A stretch of DNA of 15,088 nucleotides from an uncultured Solobacterium sp. (GCA_938039295.1 CALHUY010000067.1:1-15088); one strand, 5' to 3'; counted from the stretch's first letter, positions 1-6,615 are shown. Program-made: numbers and translations. Notes: generated from the letters alone by a model not told the origin.

Positions 1-160
1 ATTTATAACCTGCATCTGGAATCACAGTCGCTTCCATACGGTTATCTGAACCCACAAAAATCACTTCGTTTTTTGAGTCACGCTGTTTTAATATATGTGC
101 TAAATCTAGTGCAGGGTTGATGTGACCACCAGTTCCCCCTGTCGCTATCATAATCTTCAT
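1..160 (-). CDS. murG: MurG, lipid II synthase glycosyltransferase (5' end only, cut by window edge)
   Basis: MurG adds GlcNAc from UDP-GlcNAc to lipid I on the inner face of the membrane to make lipid II for peptidoglycan. Only the first 53 codons are present. They begin MKIMIATGGTGGHINPALDL and contain the Gly-rich loop GGTGGH at residues 8-13, the N-terminal hallmark of MurG, followed by a beta-strand EVIFVGS typical of the GT-B fold. The ATG at 158-160 has a GAGG ribosome binding site about 6 bases upstream. The gene lies just beyond the ysxC terminator, so it probably has its own promoter. The family call is firm from the motif; the rest of the protein cannot be judged. Confidence 0.93.
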   Translation of the reverse strand, partial: MKIMIATGGTGGHINPALDLAHILKQRDSKNEVIFVGSDNRMEATVIPDAGYK

Positions 161-185
161 AGGATACCTCGAATATCTCTATCCT

Positions 186-194
186 ATTTTAGCA
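186..194 (-). promoter_or_regulatory. Candidate extended -10 promoter for murG
   Basis: Read on the minus strand, TGCTAAAAT is an extended -10 element (TGn plus TAAAAT). It lies between the ysxC terminator and the murG ribosome binding site. No good -35 box is visible; TTGCCC lies 19 bases upstream of TAAAAT. The position makes sense because the terminator isolates murG from ysxC. Prediction only. Confidence 0.4.
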
Positions 195-210
195 TATTAC
201 GCATTTCCAT

Positions 211-252
211 GGGCAAAATAAAGATGGTATCTACCAAAGTAGAAACCATCTT
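211..252 (-). terminator. Rho-independent terminator after ysxC
   Basis: On the minus strand an 8-bp stem AAGATGGT/ACCATCTT is followed, after an A/A mismatch, by a 5-bp inner stem with a 4-base loop, then a T-rich tail (TTTATTTT). The hairpin overlaps the ysxC stop codon (251-253). It ends the tig-lon-ysxC transcript and separates it from murG. Confidence 0.8.
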
Positions 253-835
253 ATTGTGCTATGAGTTGATCTATCTTTTCCCAAACAACATCTAAACCTT
301 GTTTTTTCTCAGAATTAACAGGAATTAATGCATTCTCCTGAATACCAAGAGTTGCAGAAATCTTCTTTAAATTCTGAAGCATTTGACTTCTTGATAGCTT
401 ATCAATTTTTGTGCATACCGCAAAGATAGCTAAATGCGATTCTTTGCCATATTCAACCATCTGAATATCATCATTGCTTGGAACTCTTCTAGCATCCAAT
501 ACGATAATCATTGCTTTTAACTGATCTCTTTTTGCAAAATATGGATCAATTAACTTAGCGAATGCTAAAGCACTTTGACGATCACTTGTCGCATAACCAT
601 AACCAGGTGCATCCGTAAATACAACCTTGTTATCGACAGAGAAGAAATTTAAAAGTCTTGTCTTACCTGGTGTTTTACCAGAGTATGCTAAGTTTTTACG
701 ATTTACTAAACCATTGATCAGTGTACTTTTTCCTGCATTTGATCTTCCTACAAAGATAATTTCAGGCAAATCACTCACAGGCCACTGTGTCTCTAACGCT
801 GCTGTCTTTAGCAGGAATGCATCATGGTACTGCAT
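251..835 (-). CDS. ysxC: YsxC/EngB ribosome-biogenesis GTPase
   Basis: A TrmE-Era-EngA-EngB-type GTPase needed for assembly of the large ribosomal subunit. The 194-residue product has the usual family length. Visible G motifs are G1 GRSNAGKS (30-37), the switch threonine in PGKT (56-59), G3 DAPG (75-78), G4 TKID (142-145) and a G5-like NSEK (174-177). The sequence SNDDIQM after the central strand is also typical of the family. The ATG overlaps the lon stop codon by one base (TGATG), which indicates translational coupling; no strong separate ribosome binding site is seen. It is therefore the last gene of the tig-lon-ysxC transcription unit, as in Bacillus, and a terminator overlaps its stop codon. 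Confidence 0.97.
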   Translation of the reverse strand: MQYHDAFLLKTAALETQWPVSDLPEIIFVGRSNAGKSTLINGLVNRKNLAYSGKTPGKTRLLNFFSVDNKVVFTDAPGYGYATSDRQSALAFAKLIDPYFAKRDQLKAMIIVLDARRVPSNDDIQMVEYGKESHLAIFAVCTKIDKLSRSQMLQNLKKISATLGIQENALIPVNSEKKQGLDVVWEKIDQLIAQ

Positions 836-3153
836 CAGTGTACCAACGCTTCCTTGAGTACTTGTGAAACAGTCTCAACAGGGATAAATGTAATAGCCTT
901 CTTTACTGTTTCTGGTACATCATCTAAATCACGTACATTATTCTTTGGAATCAAGACTTTCTTAATACCAACACGGTGTGCTGCTAAAGATTTCTCTCTT
1001 AAACCACCAATTGGTAATACATTACCACGAAGTGTTACTTCACCTGTCATCGCAATATCACGATATACAGGTGTATTTGTTAGTGCAGATACAATCGCAG
1101 TTGTTAATGTAACACCGGCAGAAGGTCCATCCTTTGGAACCGCACCCTCTGGTACGTGGATATGAATATCATTGGTATCAAAGAACTTAGAATCAATGTT
1201 CAACTCTTTTGCATGAGCCTTAACATAGTCAAGCGCAATCGATGCACTTTCCTTCATAACATCACCCAATTGACCAGTGATAACGAGTCTGCCTTTACCT
1301 TCGAAGTGGTTTACTTCAATTTGAAGTATATCTCCACCGAATTGTGTATAGGCAAGTCCAGTTACACAACCAATTTGATTCTTCTTTTCCTTATTACCAT
1401 ATTCAAACTTAATCTTACCTAACCATTCACCAATAAGTTTCTTGGTCACAGTGATAGATTTCTTCTGATCACGTAAAATCGCAAGAACAGTCTTACGGCA
1501 TAGTGACGCAATGATTCTCTCTAATTGACGTACACCCGCTTCACGTGTGTAATGACGAATCAAGTATAGAATCTCTGCATCTTTTAACTTAAACTGTGCA
1601 GCCTTTAAACCATTGTTCTGAAGTTGCTTAGGCACTAAATAATCCTTGGCGATACTTACCTTTTCAAGTTCGGTATATGAAGATAAATCAATAATTTCTA
1701 AACGATCACGTAAAGGACCAGGAATATTTTCTAAGTAGTTTGCAGTTGCGATAAACATAACTTTAGATAAATCATATGGCTCTTCTAAGTAGTGATCAGA
1801 GAACACCGCATTCTGTTCTGGATCAAGAACTTCAAGCATTGCATCACTAGGATCACCCTTGTAATCAGCACCCATCTTGTCTAATTCATCAATTAAGAAT
1901 ACTGGATTTAATACTTCAGCACGTTTCATTCCTTGAATAATACGTCCTGGCATAGAACCAAGGTAAGTACGACGGTGACCACGAATTTCAGCTTCATCAC
2001 GCACACCACCAACAGACATCTTTACAAACTTACGATCTAACGCACGAGCAATAGACTTCGCTAAAGAAGTCTTACCAACACCTGGAGGACCTACCAAGCA
2101 AAGAATTGGACTATTAAGAGATTGTGTCATCTGCTTTACAGCTAAGTATTCCATAATACGATCCTTGATTTTCTTTAAACCATAATGATCTTCATCAAGA
2201 ACGTTACGTACTGCCTTTAAGTCTTCAATATCTTCTGTAGTTTGCCACCATGGAACTGTTAGCAACCAATCTAAGTAATTACGAGAAACACTTGCTTCTC
2301 CACTACCTGGTGGAAGCATCTCATACTTACGTAATTCTTCTCGTGCTTTTAGCTTCACATGTTCTGGATAAGGATTCTTTTCAATCTTCTCACGTAACTC
2401 AGCAACATCATCTGTCATATTAGATACATCACCAAGTTCTTCTTTGATTGCCTTTAACTTTTCACGAAGATAGTATTCCTTCTGACCATCATCAATACGT
2501 TCTTTCACACGATCATTAATTACTGTTTCAAGTTCAGAATAACGTTGTTGTTTCTCTAGTTCTTCAACAATTAACATTAAACGATCATTCACGTTTGTTG
2601 TTTCCAATAAACGTTGACGCGTTGCTTGGTCAAATAAACTAAAGTATTGGCCAAATTGATCACCTAAGGATTCCGCATTTACGCCAAGAGAAAGTTGTTG
2701 CACGACTTCTGGTGGGAATACTGCAGCTACCTGAGTCATTCCTTCTAGTTTATCGACTACCTTCTTTACCAATGCGTATTCTTCGCTCTTATCACCATAA
2801 GAATCGGTTAATGGAATGACATCTGCATACATTAAATCTTTACTATCGTAAAGTTTTCCAAGTTTTGCACGACGCATGCCAGTAAAAGTCACACGCATGA
2901 AGCCTTCCTTCTTACGTACAACTTTGATCTTTGCAATTGTTCCGACTGTATATAAATCTTTCTCTGTTGGATTGTCTACCATAATATCGTTCTGACAAAC
3001 AAGCCAAACCATACTGTCGTATGAGGCACCTGCCTCATTCACGGCATTGATTGATTTTGGTCTTCCTACTTCAATCATTACATCATGTCCAGGGAATACA
3101 ACGATTCCTCTAGTACATACGACAGGCACACGAACATTCACTATTTCGCTCAT
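835..3153 (-). CDS. lon: ATP-dependent protease LonA
   Basis: A cytoplasmic AAA+ serine protease that degrades misfolded and regulatory proteins. The chosen start gives 772 residues. Domains in order: N-terminal LON substrate-binding domain (about 5-190), helical linker with the family signature EYYLREKLKAIKEELG, AAA+ module with Walker A GPPGVGKT (355-362) and Walker B FLIDELDK (419-426), and a C-terminal protease domain with catalytic Ser678 in DGPSAG and Lys721 in LREKSLAAHR. The 43-residue Ser-Lys spacing matches Escherichia coli Lon (679/722). The reading frame is open further upstream, but AGGAGG at 3161-3166 lies 7 bases before the ATG at 3153 and only 1 base before the ATG at 3159, so 3153 is preferred. 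No clear private promoter is seen, so expression probably comes from tig. The stop overlaps the ysxC start. Confidence 0.97.
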   Translation of the reverse strand: MSEIVNVRVPVVCTRGIVVFPGHDVMIEVGRPKSINAVNEAGASYDSMVWLVCQNDIMVDNPTEKDLYTVGTIAKIKVVRKKEGFMRVTFTGMRRAKLGKLYDSKDLMYADVIPLTDSYGDKSEEYALVKKVVDKLEGMTQVAAVFPPEVVQQLSLGVNAESLGDQFGQYFSLFDQATRQRLLETTNVNDRLMLIVEELEKQQRYSELETVINDRVKERIDDGQKEYYLREKLKAIKEELGDVSNMTDDVAELREKIEKNPYPEHVKLKAREELRKYEMLPPGSGEASVSRNYLDWLLTVPWWQTTEDIEDLKAVRNVLDEDHYGLKKIKDRIMEYLAVKQMTQSLNSPILCLVGPPGVGKTSLAKSIARALDRKFVKMSVGGVRDEAEIRGHRRTYLGSMPGRIIQGMKRAEVLNPVFLIDELDKMGADYKGDPSDAMLEVLDPEQNAVFSDHYLEEPYDLSKVMFIATANYLENIPGPLRDRLEIIDLSSYTELEKVSIAKDYLVPKQLQNNGLKAAQFKLKDAEILYLIRHYTREAGVRQLERIIASLCRKTVLAILRDQKKSITVTKKLIGEWLGKIKFEYGNKEKKNQIGCVTGLAYTQFGGDILQIEVNHFEGKGRLVITGQLGDVMKESASIALDYVKAHAKELNIDSKFFDTNDIHIHVPEGAVPKDGPSAGVTLTTAIVSALTNTPVYRDIAMTGEVTLRGNVLPIGGLREKSLAAHRVGIKKVLIPKNNVRDLDDVPETVKKAITFIPVETVSQVLKEALVH

Positions 3154-3174
3154 ATTCATACCTCCTGAATCACT

Positions 3175-3205
3175 TTTGAAAATAAGACGCGAGCAGCGTC
3201 TTATT
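3175..3205 (-). terminator. Hairpin between tig and lon (terminator or attenuator)
   Basis: A perfect 10-bp stem AATAAGACGC/GCGTCTTATT with a 5-base loop lies at 3181-3205, 22 bases after the tig stop. On the minus strand the 3' arm ends CTTATT and continues TTC, giving a short U-rich tail. It ends only 14 bases before the lon Shine-Dalgarno sequence. It could partially terminate transcription, so that lon is made by read-through, or stabilise the tig mRNA 3' end. Confidence 0.65.
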
Positions 3206-3227
3206 AACAATCTATATTGTAAACGAA

Positions 3228-4628
3228 TTACTCAGCAGATTCTTCTACTTCGCTCTTCTTTTTACGTGTTGTCTTCTTTACTGGCTTTTCTTCAGTAGCT
3301 TCAACCTTTTCTGCCTTCTTTGTTGTCTTCTTAGCAGTCTTCTTTGCAGGCTTCTTATCACCAGCAGTGTTTTCCTTAACGAATGCATAAGCCTTTTCGT
3401 TACGTACATCACGCTTCAACATATCAACACTGATATATGCCTTCACTTGCTCGACTGGCATATTGTACTGTGTCGCAATGTTGTTGTATTCGTTTTCAAG
3501 ATCTTCTTCAGTTGGCTCTAAACCTTCAACCTTAGCAATCTCTTCAAGAATTAATCTTAACTTCGCTGTCTTAGTTGCGTTTTCTGTGTATTCAGCACGA
3601 ACATCTTCAATCTTCTTGCCCATCATAGATAAGTATTGGTTGAAGTTCATACCATACTGAGAAATCTGTTGCGCTAACTGTTGAATCTGATTGTTAACTT
3701 CTTCTTCAACAAGTACTTCTGGTAAGTCAATTTCAGCATTTTCAACTAACTTGTCCATTAATGCTGTGTCAGCCTTGTTTTCAGCCTGTGACTTCTTACC
3801 ATCTTCGATACGTGTACGAATCATGTTCTTTAAGTCAGCAACTGTTTCAACGCCAGTAGCGTTTACATCCTTGGCAAAGTCATCGTTAACTTCTGGTAAT
3901 ACCTTAGTCTTAACTTCGTTAACCTTAACCTTGAATACAACTGCAGCACCCTTTAAGTCTTCAGCGTGGTAGTTTTCTGGGAATGTTAGATTAAGATCCT
4001 TTTCTTCGCCAGCCTTAACACCAACTAACTGTTCTTCAAAGCCAGGAATGAAGGAATGGGAACCTAATACTAAATCGTAGTTAGAACCCTTACCACCTTC
4101 AAATGCTACACCATCCTTGAATCCTTCGTAGTCAATATTTACAGTATCGCCTTCAGCAGCAGCGCCATCCTTAGTCTGAACTTCTGCATACTGTTCACGC
4201 ATACGGTTTAATTCTGCATCAACTTCTTCATCACTTACAGCAACTTCTTCAAGATTGTATTCTAATCCCTTATAATCGCCTAACTTCACTTCAGGCATAA
4301 CTGCGAATGTAAATACTAATTCAACACCATTTGCATCGATTGACTTGATATCCAACTGTGGTTGGCTAATTGGTGTTAAATTTTCAGCTGCTAAAGCTGC
4401 ACGCATCCATTCATTTGCGTTATCATCTACAGCTGTGATAAATCTTTCGTTATCAGAAACGCGCTTTTCGATTAAAGCCTTAGGTGCCTGTCCCTTACGG
4501 AAACCATTGATAGATACATTCTTAGCAATCTTATTGAATGCCTTCTTTACTGCATCTGCCCATTCTTTTCCTTCAATTTTAACTGTTAAATCTCCAATTG
4601 ATTTTTCTTTGAGTGTCCAATTTGACAT
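3228..4628 (-). CDS. tig: Trigger factor (ribosome-bound chaperone and prolyl isomerase) with a lysine-rich C-terminal tail
   Basis: Trigger factor binds near the ribosomal exit tunnel and shields nascent chains. The 466-residue product has an N-terminal ribosome-binding domain with the signature GFRKGQAP (42-49). An FKBP-type isomerase domain (about 158-240) contains GDTVNIDYEGF and IPGFEEQLVG. A helical C-terminal chaperone domain runs to about residue 419. The last 47 residues form a low-complexity tail of Lys, Ala, Thr and Glu with repeated AKK/TKK motifs, not part of the standard fold. The frame is open upstream, but AAAGGAG 8 bases before the ATG at 4628, followed by MSNWTLKEK, fixes the start. 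The upstream region carries a CIRCE-like operator and two candidate promoters, so heat-shock control is likely. lon follows, with a hairpin between. Confidence 0.97.
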   Translation of the reverse strand: MSNWTLKEKSIGDLTVKIEGKEWADAVKKAFNKIAKNVSINGFRKGQAPKALIEKRVSDNERFITAVDDNANEWMRAALAAENLTPISQPQLDIKSIDANGVELVFTFAVMPEVKLGDYKGLEYNLEEVAVSDEEVDAELNRMREQYAEVQTKDGAAAEGDTVNIDYEGFKDGVAFEGGKGSNYDLVLGSHSFIPGFEEQLVGVKAGEEKDLNLTFPENYHAEDLKGAAVVFKVKVNEVKTKVLPEVNDDFAKDVNATGVETVADLKNMIRTRIEDGKKSQAENKADTALMDKLVENAEIDLPEVLVEEEVNNQIQQLAQQISQYGMNFNQYLSMMGKKIEDVRAEYTENATKTAKLRLILEEIAKVEGLEPTEEDLENEYNNIATQYNMPVEQVKAYISVDMLKRDVRNEKAYAFVKENTAGDKKPAKKTAKKTTKKAEKVEATEEKPVKKTTRKKKSEVEESAE

Positions 4629-4664
4629 CTTATTAACTCCTTTTCGCTTTTTTATTGCTTGCAT

Positions 4665-4673
4665 ATTATACCA
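4665..4673 (-). promoter_or_regulatory. Second tig promoter (extended -10)
   Basis: On the minus strand TGGTATAAT is a perfect TATAAT with the TGn extension, placed so that the transcript would start about 30 bases before the tig ATG. No -35 of note is seen. It lies downstream of the CIRCE-like repeat, so it could provide HrcA-independent expression. Confidence 0.55.
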
Positions 4674-4718
4674 AAGATACAATATTTCGGCTATGTTTTT
4701 ACTATATTACGGTCGATT

Positions 4719-4745
4719 TTAGCACTCGACCACTGTGCCTGCTAA
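4719..4745 (-). promoter_or_regulatory. CIRCE-like HrcA operator upstream of tig
   Basis: The inverted repeat has one arm, TTAGCACTC (4719-4727), that matches the CIRCE consensus at 9 of 9 positions. A 9-base spacer follows, then GCCTGCTAA (4737-4745), which matches GAGTGCTAA at 7 of 9. Arm length and N9 spacing are those of CIRCE. It lies immediately downstream of a candidate -10 box, overlapping the predicted start of transcription, the classic position for repression by HrcA. hrcA itself is not in the window. Confidence 0.7.
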
Positions 4746-4746
4746 T

Positions 4747-4775
4747 ATCCTACAAAGTTTAGCCCTGAAAGTCAA
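4747..4775 (-). promoter_or_regulatory. SigA-type promoter for tig, overlapped by the CIRCE-like site
   Basis: On the minus strand TTGACT (4770-4775) and TAGGAT (4747-4752) are separated by exactly 17 bases. The -35 box overlaps the stop codon of the upstream gene. The predicted transcription start falls within the CIRCE-like repeat. Confidence 0.6.
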
Positions 4776-5470
4776 TGCAATGTTTTTGCATATGCAAGTT
4801 GTTTAGAGACTTTTTGATAAATTTCTCCTTCATCCATCATATCGGATACTTGTTTTAACATTGCAAGTGCTAAATCTTCTGCTTCGTCTTTATCATATGA
4901 TAATGGCAAGAATACATATACCTCATGAATCAATAATGTTTTAGCCATTTCATAGAAATCTGGATGATCATTCTCTAACCAATCTTTTAGATAGGATTGT
5001 GCTTTCAAGAAACCTTCACTCTTATGTACTGGAACAATATCGTCTGACCAGAATGTATATTCTACTCCATTCTTTATTAGTGTAAACTCATCAGATATCT
5101 CTTGTTCAGCTAAACCTTCAATTAGTAGTGCAGCTGCTTCTGGACAAGGATCTTTAGAAAGATAATCCTTAATCTCTATCAGGCACTCTCTAAGATTTCT
5201 TGTGATTAATACACTAGCAGCAGCTAGCTGTGACTTTGGTTTTCCTTTGAGTTTACGTAATAGTGAATCTAGACTATCCTCTCGTATTTCTTTTTCGTCA
5301 CTGAGATGATAATTCAATTCTCTTTTAAAACTCTTTAACTTTTGTTCTACATCTACAGGAATATATGGCATGTTTAGTTCTTTTTGAACTAAGAAGTTCG
5401 CATCACCATATTTACCCTCTTTGATTAAATTTTCTATCTCTATAAGGATTTCATCATAGTAATTTGTCAT
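4772..5470 (-). CDS. Helical DUF3196-like (TPR-like) protein of unknown function
   Basis: A 232-residue soluble, acidic protein predicted to be mostly helical, with no signal peptide or membrane segment. It resembles the DUF3196 family known from Mycoplasma and Erysipelotrichia; this match is from memory of the sequence style, especially the C-terminal HEVYVFLPLSYDKDEAEDLA region (about 182-201), and was not searched. No catalytic motif is recognised. It ends directly against the tig promoter, the position held in Bacillus by ysoA, a tetratricopeptide-repeat gene next to tig, so a chaperone-adapter-like role is conceivable but unproven. The ATG at 5470 has AGGAGG 4 bases upstream. A tRNA terminator lies just before it, so it is expressed by read-through or from a promoter not recognised here. 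Confidence 0.75.
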   Translation of the reverse strand: MTNYYDEILIEIENLIKEGKYGDANFLVQKELNMPYIPVDVEQKLKSFKRELNYHLSDEKEIREDSLDSLLRKLKGKPKSQLAAASVLITRNLRECLIEIKDYLSKDPCPEAAALLIEGLAEQEISDEFTLIKNGVEYTFWSDDIVPVHKSEGFLKAQSYLKDWLENDHPDFYEMAKTLLIHEVYVFLPLSYDKDEAEDLALAMLKQVSDMMDEGEIYQKVSKQLAYAKTLH

Positions 5471-5480
5471 ATAGCCTCCT

Positions 5481-5514
5481 AAACGAAAGAAACCGCCGAC
5501 TGATTGCCGACGGT
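5481..5514 (-). terminator. Rho-independent terminator after tRNA-Arg
   Basis: On the minus strand the 9-bp stem ACCGTCGGC/GTCGGCGGT (two G-U pairs) with a 5-base loop is followed by a T-rich tail (TTTCTTTCGTTT). It lies 12 bases after the tRNA 3' end and just before the ribosome binding site of the DUF3196-like gene. Confidence 0.8.
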
Positions 5515-5526
5515 ATCTTTTCTATA

Positions 5527-5603
5527 TGGCGTCCTCGAAGAGATTCGAACTCTTGACCACACGCTTAGAAGGCGTGAGCTCTATCCAGCTGAGCTACGAG
5601 GAC
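5527..5603 (-). tRNA. tRNA-Arg (anticodon UCU)
   Basis: The minus strand folds into a full cloverleaf: acceptor GTCCTCG/CGAGGAC (7 bp), D stem GCTC/GAGC, anticodon stem CACGC/GCGTG around the loop CTTCTAA (anticodon TCT), variable loop TGGTC, and T stem AAGAG/CTCTT around TTCGAAT. The CCA end is encoded (5527-5529) after discriminator G at 5530. It reads AGA and AGG arginine codons. It has its own promoter and terminator. Confidence 0.97.
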
Positions 5604-5612
5604 AGCACAAAT

Positions 5613-5641
5613 AATATATCAAAATATCTATCAGTTTTCAA
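5613..5641 (-). promoter_or_regulatory. Promoter of tRNA-Arg
   Basis: On the minus strand TTGAAA (5636-5641) and TATATT (5613-5618) each match the consensus at 5 of 6 positions and are 17 bases apart. The predicted start lies a few bases before the tRNA 5' end. Confidence 0.75.
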
Positions 5642-5649
5642 GATTAAAT

Positions 5650-6120
5650 TTACATTTTATATCGTTTTAATTCTGCAGATACTTGTTGTCCATCAAAATG
5701 TAAAATCATATACGATGGCTTAGAACCGTCGCGATTATAACTAAGTGAACCAGGGTTAAATAAATGTACCTCTTCAAACTGCTCATCAAGTGGAACATGT
5801 GTATGTCCAAAGCATACAATATCACAACCACGCTCTCTTGCATGTCGTACCAAACCAAATAACGAGCCATAGCCAATATCATGATGTCCATGCACTAATA
5901 AGATGCGATGATTCTCTATTTCACAAACAAGTTCAGACTCATAATCTCCATAGTAATCACAATTGCCTTGTACACATGCATATCCTTCTGTTAACTGCTT
6001 AGGTAGTTCACTATCACCCGCATGTAAGTATGCATATGCATTTGGATACATCTTACGAATCTCTTTTAAACATTCCGTTTGCCTATGAGAGTCACTCACC
6101 AATATAATATCTTTTGACAT
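5650..6120 (-). CDS. YfcE/MJ0936-type metallophosphoesterase (phosphodiesterase)
   Basis: A small two-metal phosphoesterase of the calcineurin-like superfamily. The 156-residue product carries all the metal-binding motifs in order: D10-x-H12 (SDSH), GD (35-36), GNCD (52-55), HGH (77-79) and GHTH (105-108), followed by NPGS. This matches Bacillus YsnB and E. coli YfcE, which hydrolyse phosphodiesters in vitro; the natural substrate is not known. A GTG at 6129 would add three residues, but the ATG at 6120 has GGTGA 6 bases upstream. A perfect TATAAT at 6140-6145 would also leave almost no leader for the GTG. It is a single-gene unit divergent from the small membrane protein. Confidence 0.9.
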   Translation of the reverse strand: MSKDIILVSDSHRQTECLKEIRKMYPNAYAYLHAGDSELPKQLTEGYACVQGNCDYYGDYESELVCEIENHRILLVHGHHDIGYGSLFGLVRHARERGCDIVCFGHTHVPLDEQFEEVHLFNPGSLSYNRDGSKPSYMILHFDGQQVSAELKRYKM

Positions 6121-6139
6121 TTCGTTCACCGTTGTAACT

Positions 6140-6145
6140 ATTATA
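6140..6145 (-). promoter_or_regulatory. -10 box of the metallophosphoesterase gene
   Basis: A perfect TATAAT on the minus strand, about 20 bases before the chosen ATG. The -35 region is weak (TTTACG at 16 bases). The short leader supports the ATG at 6120 as the start. Confidence 0.5.
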
Positions 6146-6178
6146 ATGAATCTTTGTCATACGTAAAAGAGATAAACA

Positions 6179-6187
6179 TGTTAAAAT
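6179..6187 (+). promoter_or_regulatory. Candidate extended -10 promoter of the small membrane protein gene
   Basis: TGTTAAAAT is an extended -10 (TGn plus TAAAAT) just before the ribosome binding site AAGGAG at 6194-6199. A TTGTCA lies upstream but at an unsuitable 22-base spacing. The predicted start would fall close to the ribosome binding site, which weakens the call. Confidence 0.35.
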
Positions 6188-6208
6188 ACCATTAAGGAGC
6201 GTATTTAT

Positions 6209-6583
6209 ATGAATATCTATCCCTACAACATGTATTTCTTATATGCCGCATGTGCATTTCTCATATGTTATCTGATCATTTTCTTTTTAAAAGCAATGAA
6301 TTTCTTAAAAACAATGAAAACTACAAATGTCAGTATTCAAGTTATTAAAGGCAAGGTTGATCATCTTCAATATGTATCAAACGCAATCGATGAACAGAAA
6401 AAAGCAAAGAAAACAATACAAAATCAGCTAATTAAGATTCTTCTACCTATTGTGGTTTCCATTATTCTCACCTACCGTCAAAACGATGAGTTGAAGGGAT
6501 TTAAGGGATATGTAGCTGCTGGTAAACGTGAATTTGTTAAACGTGGTAACAGCGAAATCATCAAACGAATCTTTACCAATTAA
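6209..6583 (+). CDS. Small membrane protein of unknown function
   Basis: The 124-residue product is not recognised as a named family. It has an N-terminal hydrophobic segment (about 8-29, rich in aromatics and Ile/Leu) and a second one (about 74-89, IKILLPIVVSIILTY). Between them is a basic linker containing QKKAKKTIQNQ, and the C-terminus is strongly basic. Topology is probably two membrane passes with the charged linker inside or outside; the sequence does not settle which. The start is supported by AAGGAG 9 bases before the ATG, and a strong terminator follows 2 bases after the stop. It is one of only two plus-strand genes here and sits alone between a phosphodiesterase gene and uvrC. It could be a DUF948-like or YtxH-like small protein, but this is not supported by a clear motif. 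Confidence 0.75.
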   Translation: MNIYPYNMYFLYAACAFLICYLIIFFLKAMNFLKTMKTTNVSIQVIKGKVDHLQYVSNAIDEQKKAKKTIQNQLIKILLPIVVSIILTYRQNDELKGFKGYVAAGKREFVKRGNSEIIKRIFTN

Positions 6584-6585
6584 CA

Positions 6586-6615
6586 AAAATACCGGTGCTT
6601 AGGCATCGGTATTTT
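6586..6615. terminator. Bidirectional terminator between the small membrane protein gene and uvrC
   Basis: A 13-bp stem (AAAATACCGGTGC/GCATCGGTATTTT, one G-T pair) with the 4-base loop TTAG. It is flanked by A and T runs so that both directions end in U-rich tails. The uvrC stop codon (6599-6601) lies in the loop. Confidence 0.88.

Noticed and set aside
824..1165. Plus-strand open frame opposite lon
   Set aside because: It is antisense to conserved Lon protease-domain codons, has no ribosome binding site and resembles no protein family. Other plus-strand frames opposite tig, uvrC and mutS2 are rejected for the same reason.
3154..3210. Longer Lon N-terminus (19 extra residues)
   Set aside because: The extra codons run through the tig-lon hairpin and the Shine-Dalgarno sequence. 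AGGAGG is correctly spaced for the ATG at 3153.
4629..4682. Longer trigger factor N-terminus (18 extra residues)
   Set aside because: It would read through the second promoter and the ribosome binding site. The family start MSNWTLKEK follows a good AAAGGAG.
4711..4731. Hairpin GGTCGA/TCGACC as a terminator after the DUF3196-like gene
   Set aside because: The stem is only 6 bp and no U-run follows. It overlaps the CIRCE-like arm, which explains the sequence better.
5706..5891. Second minus-strand frame inside the phosphodiesterase gene
   Set aside because: It is out of frame with all five metal-binding motifs and has no ribosome binding site.
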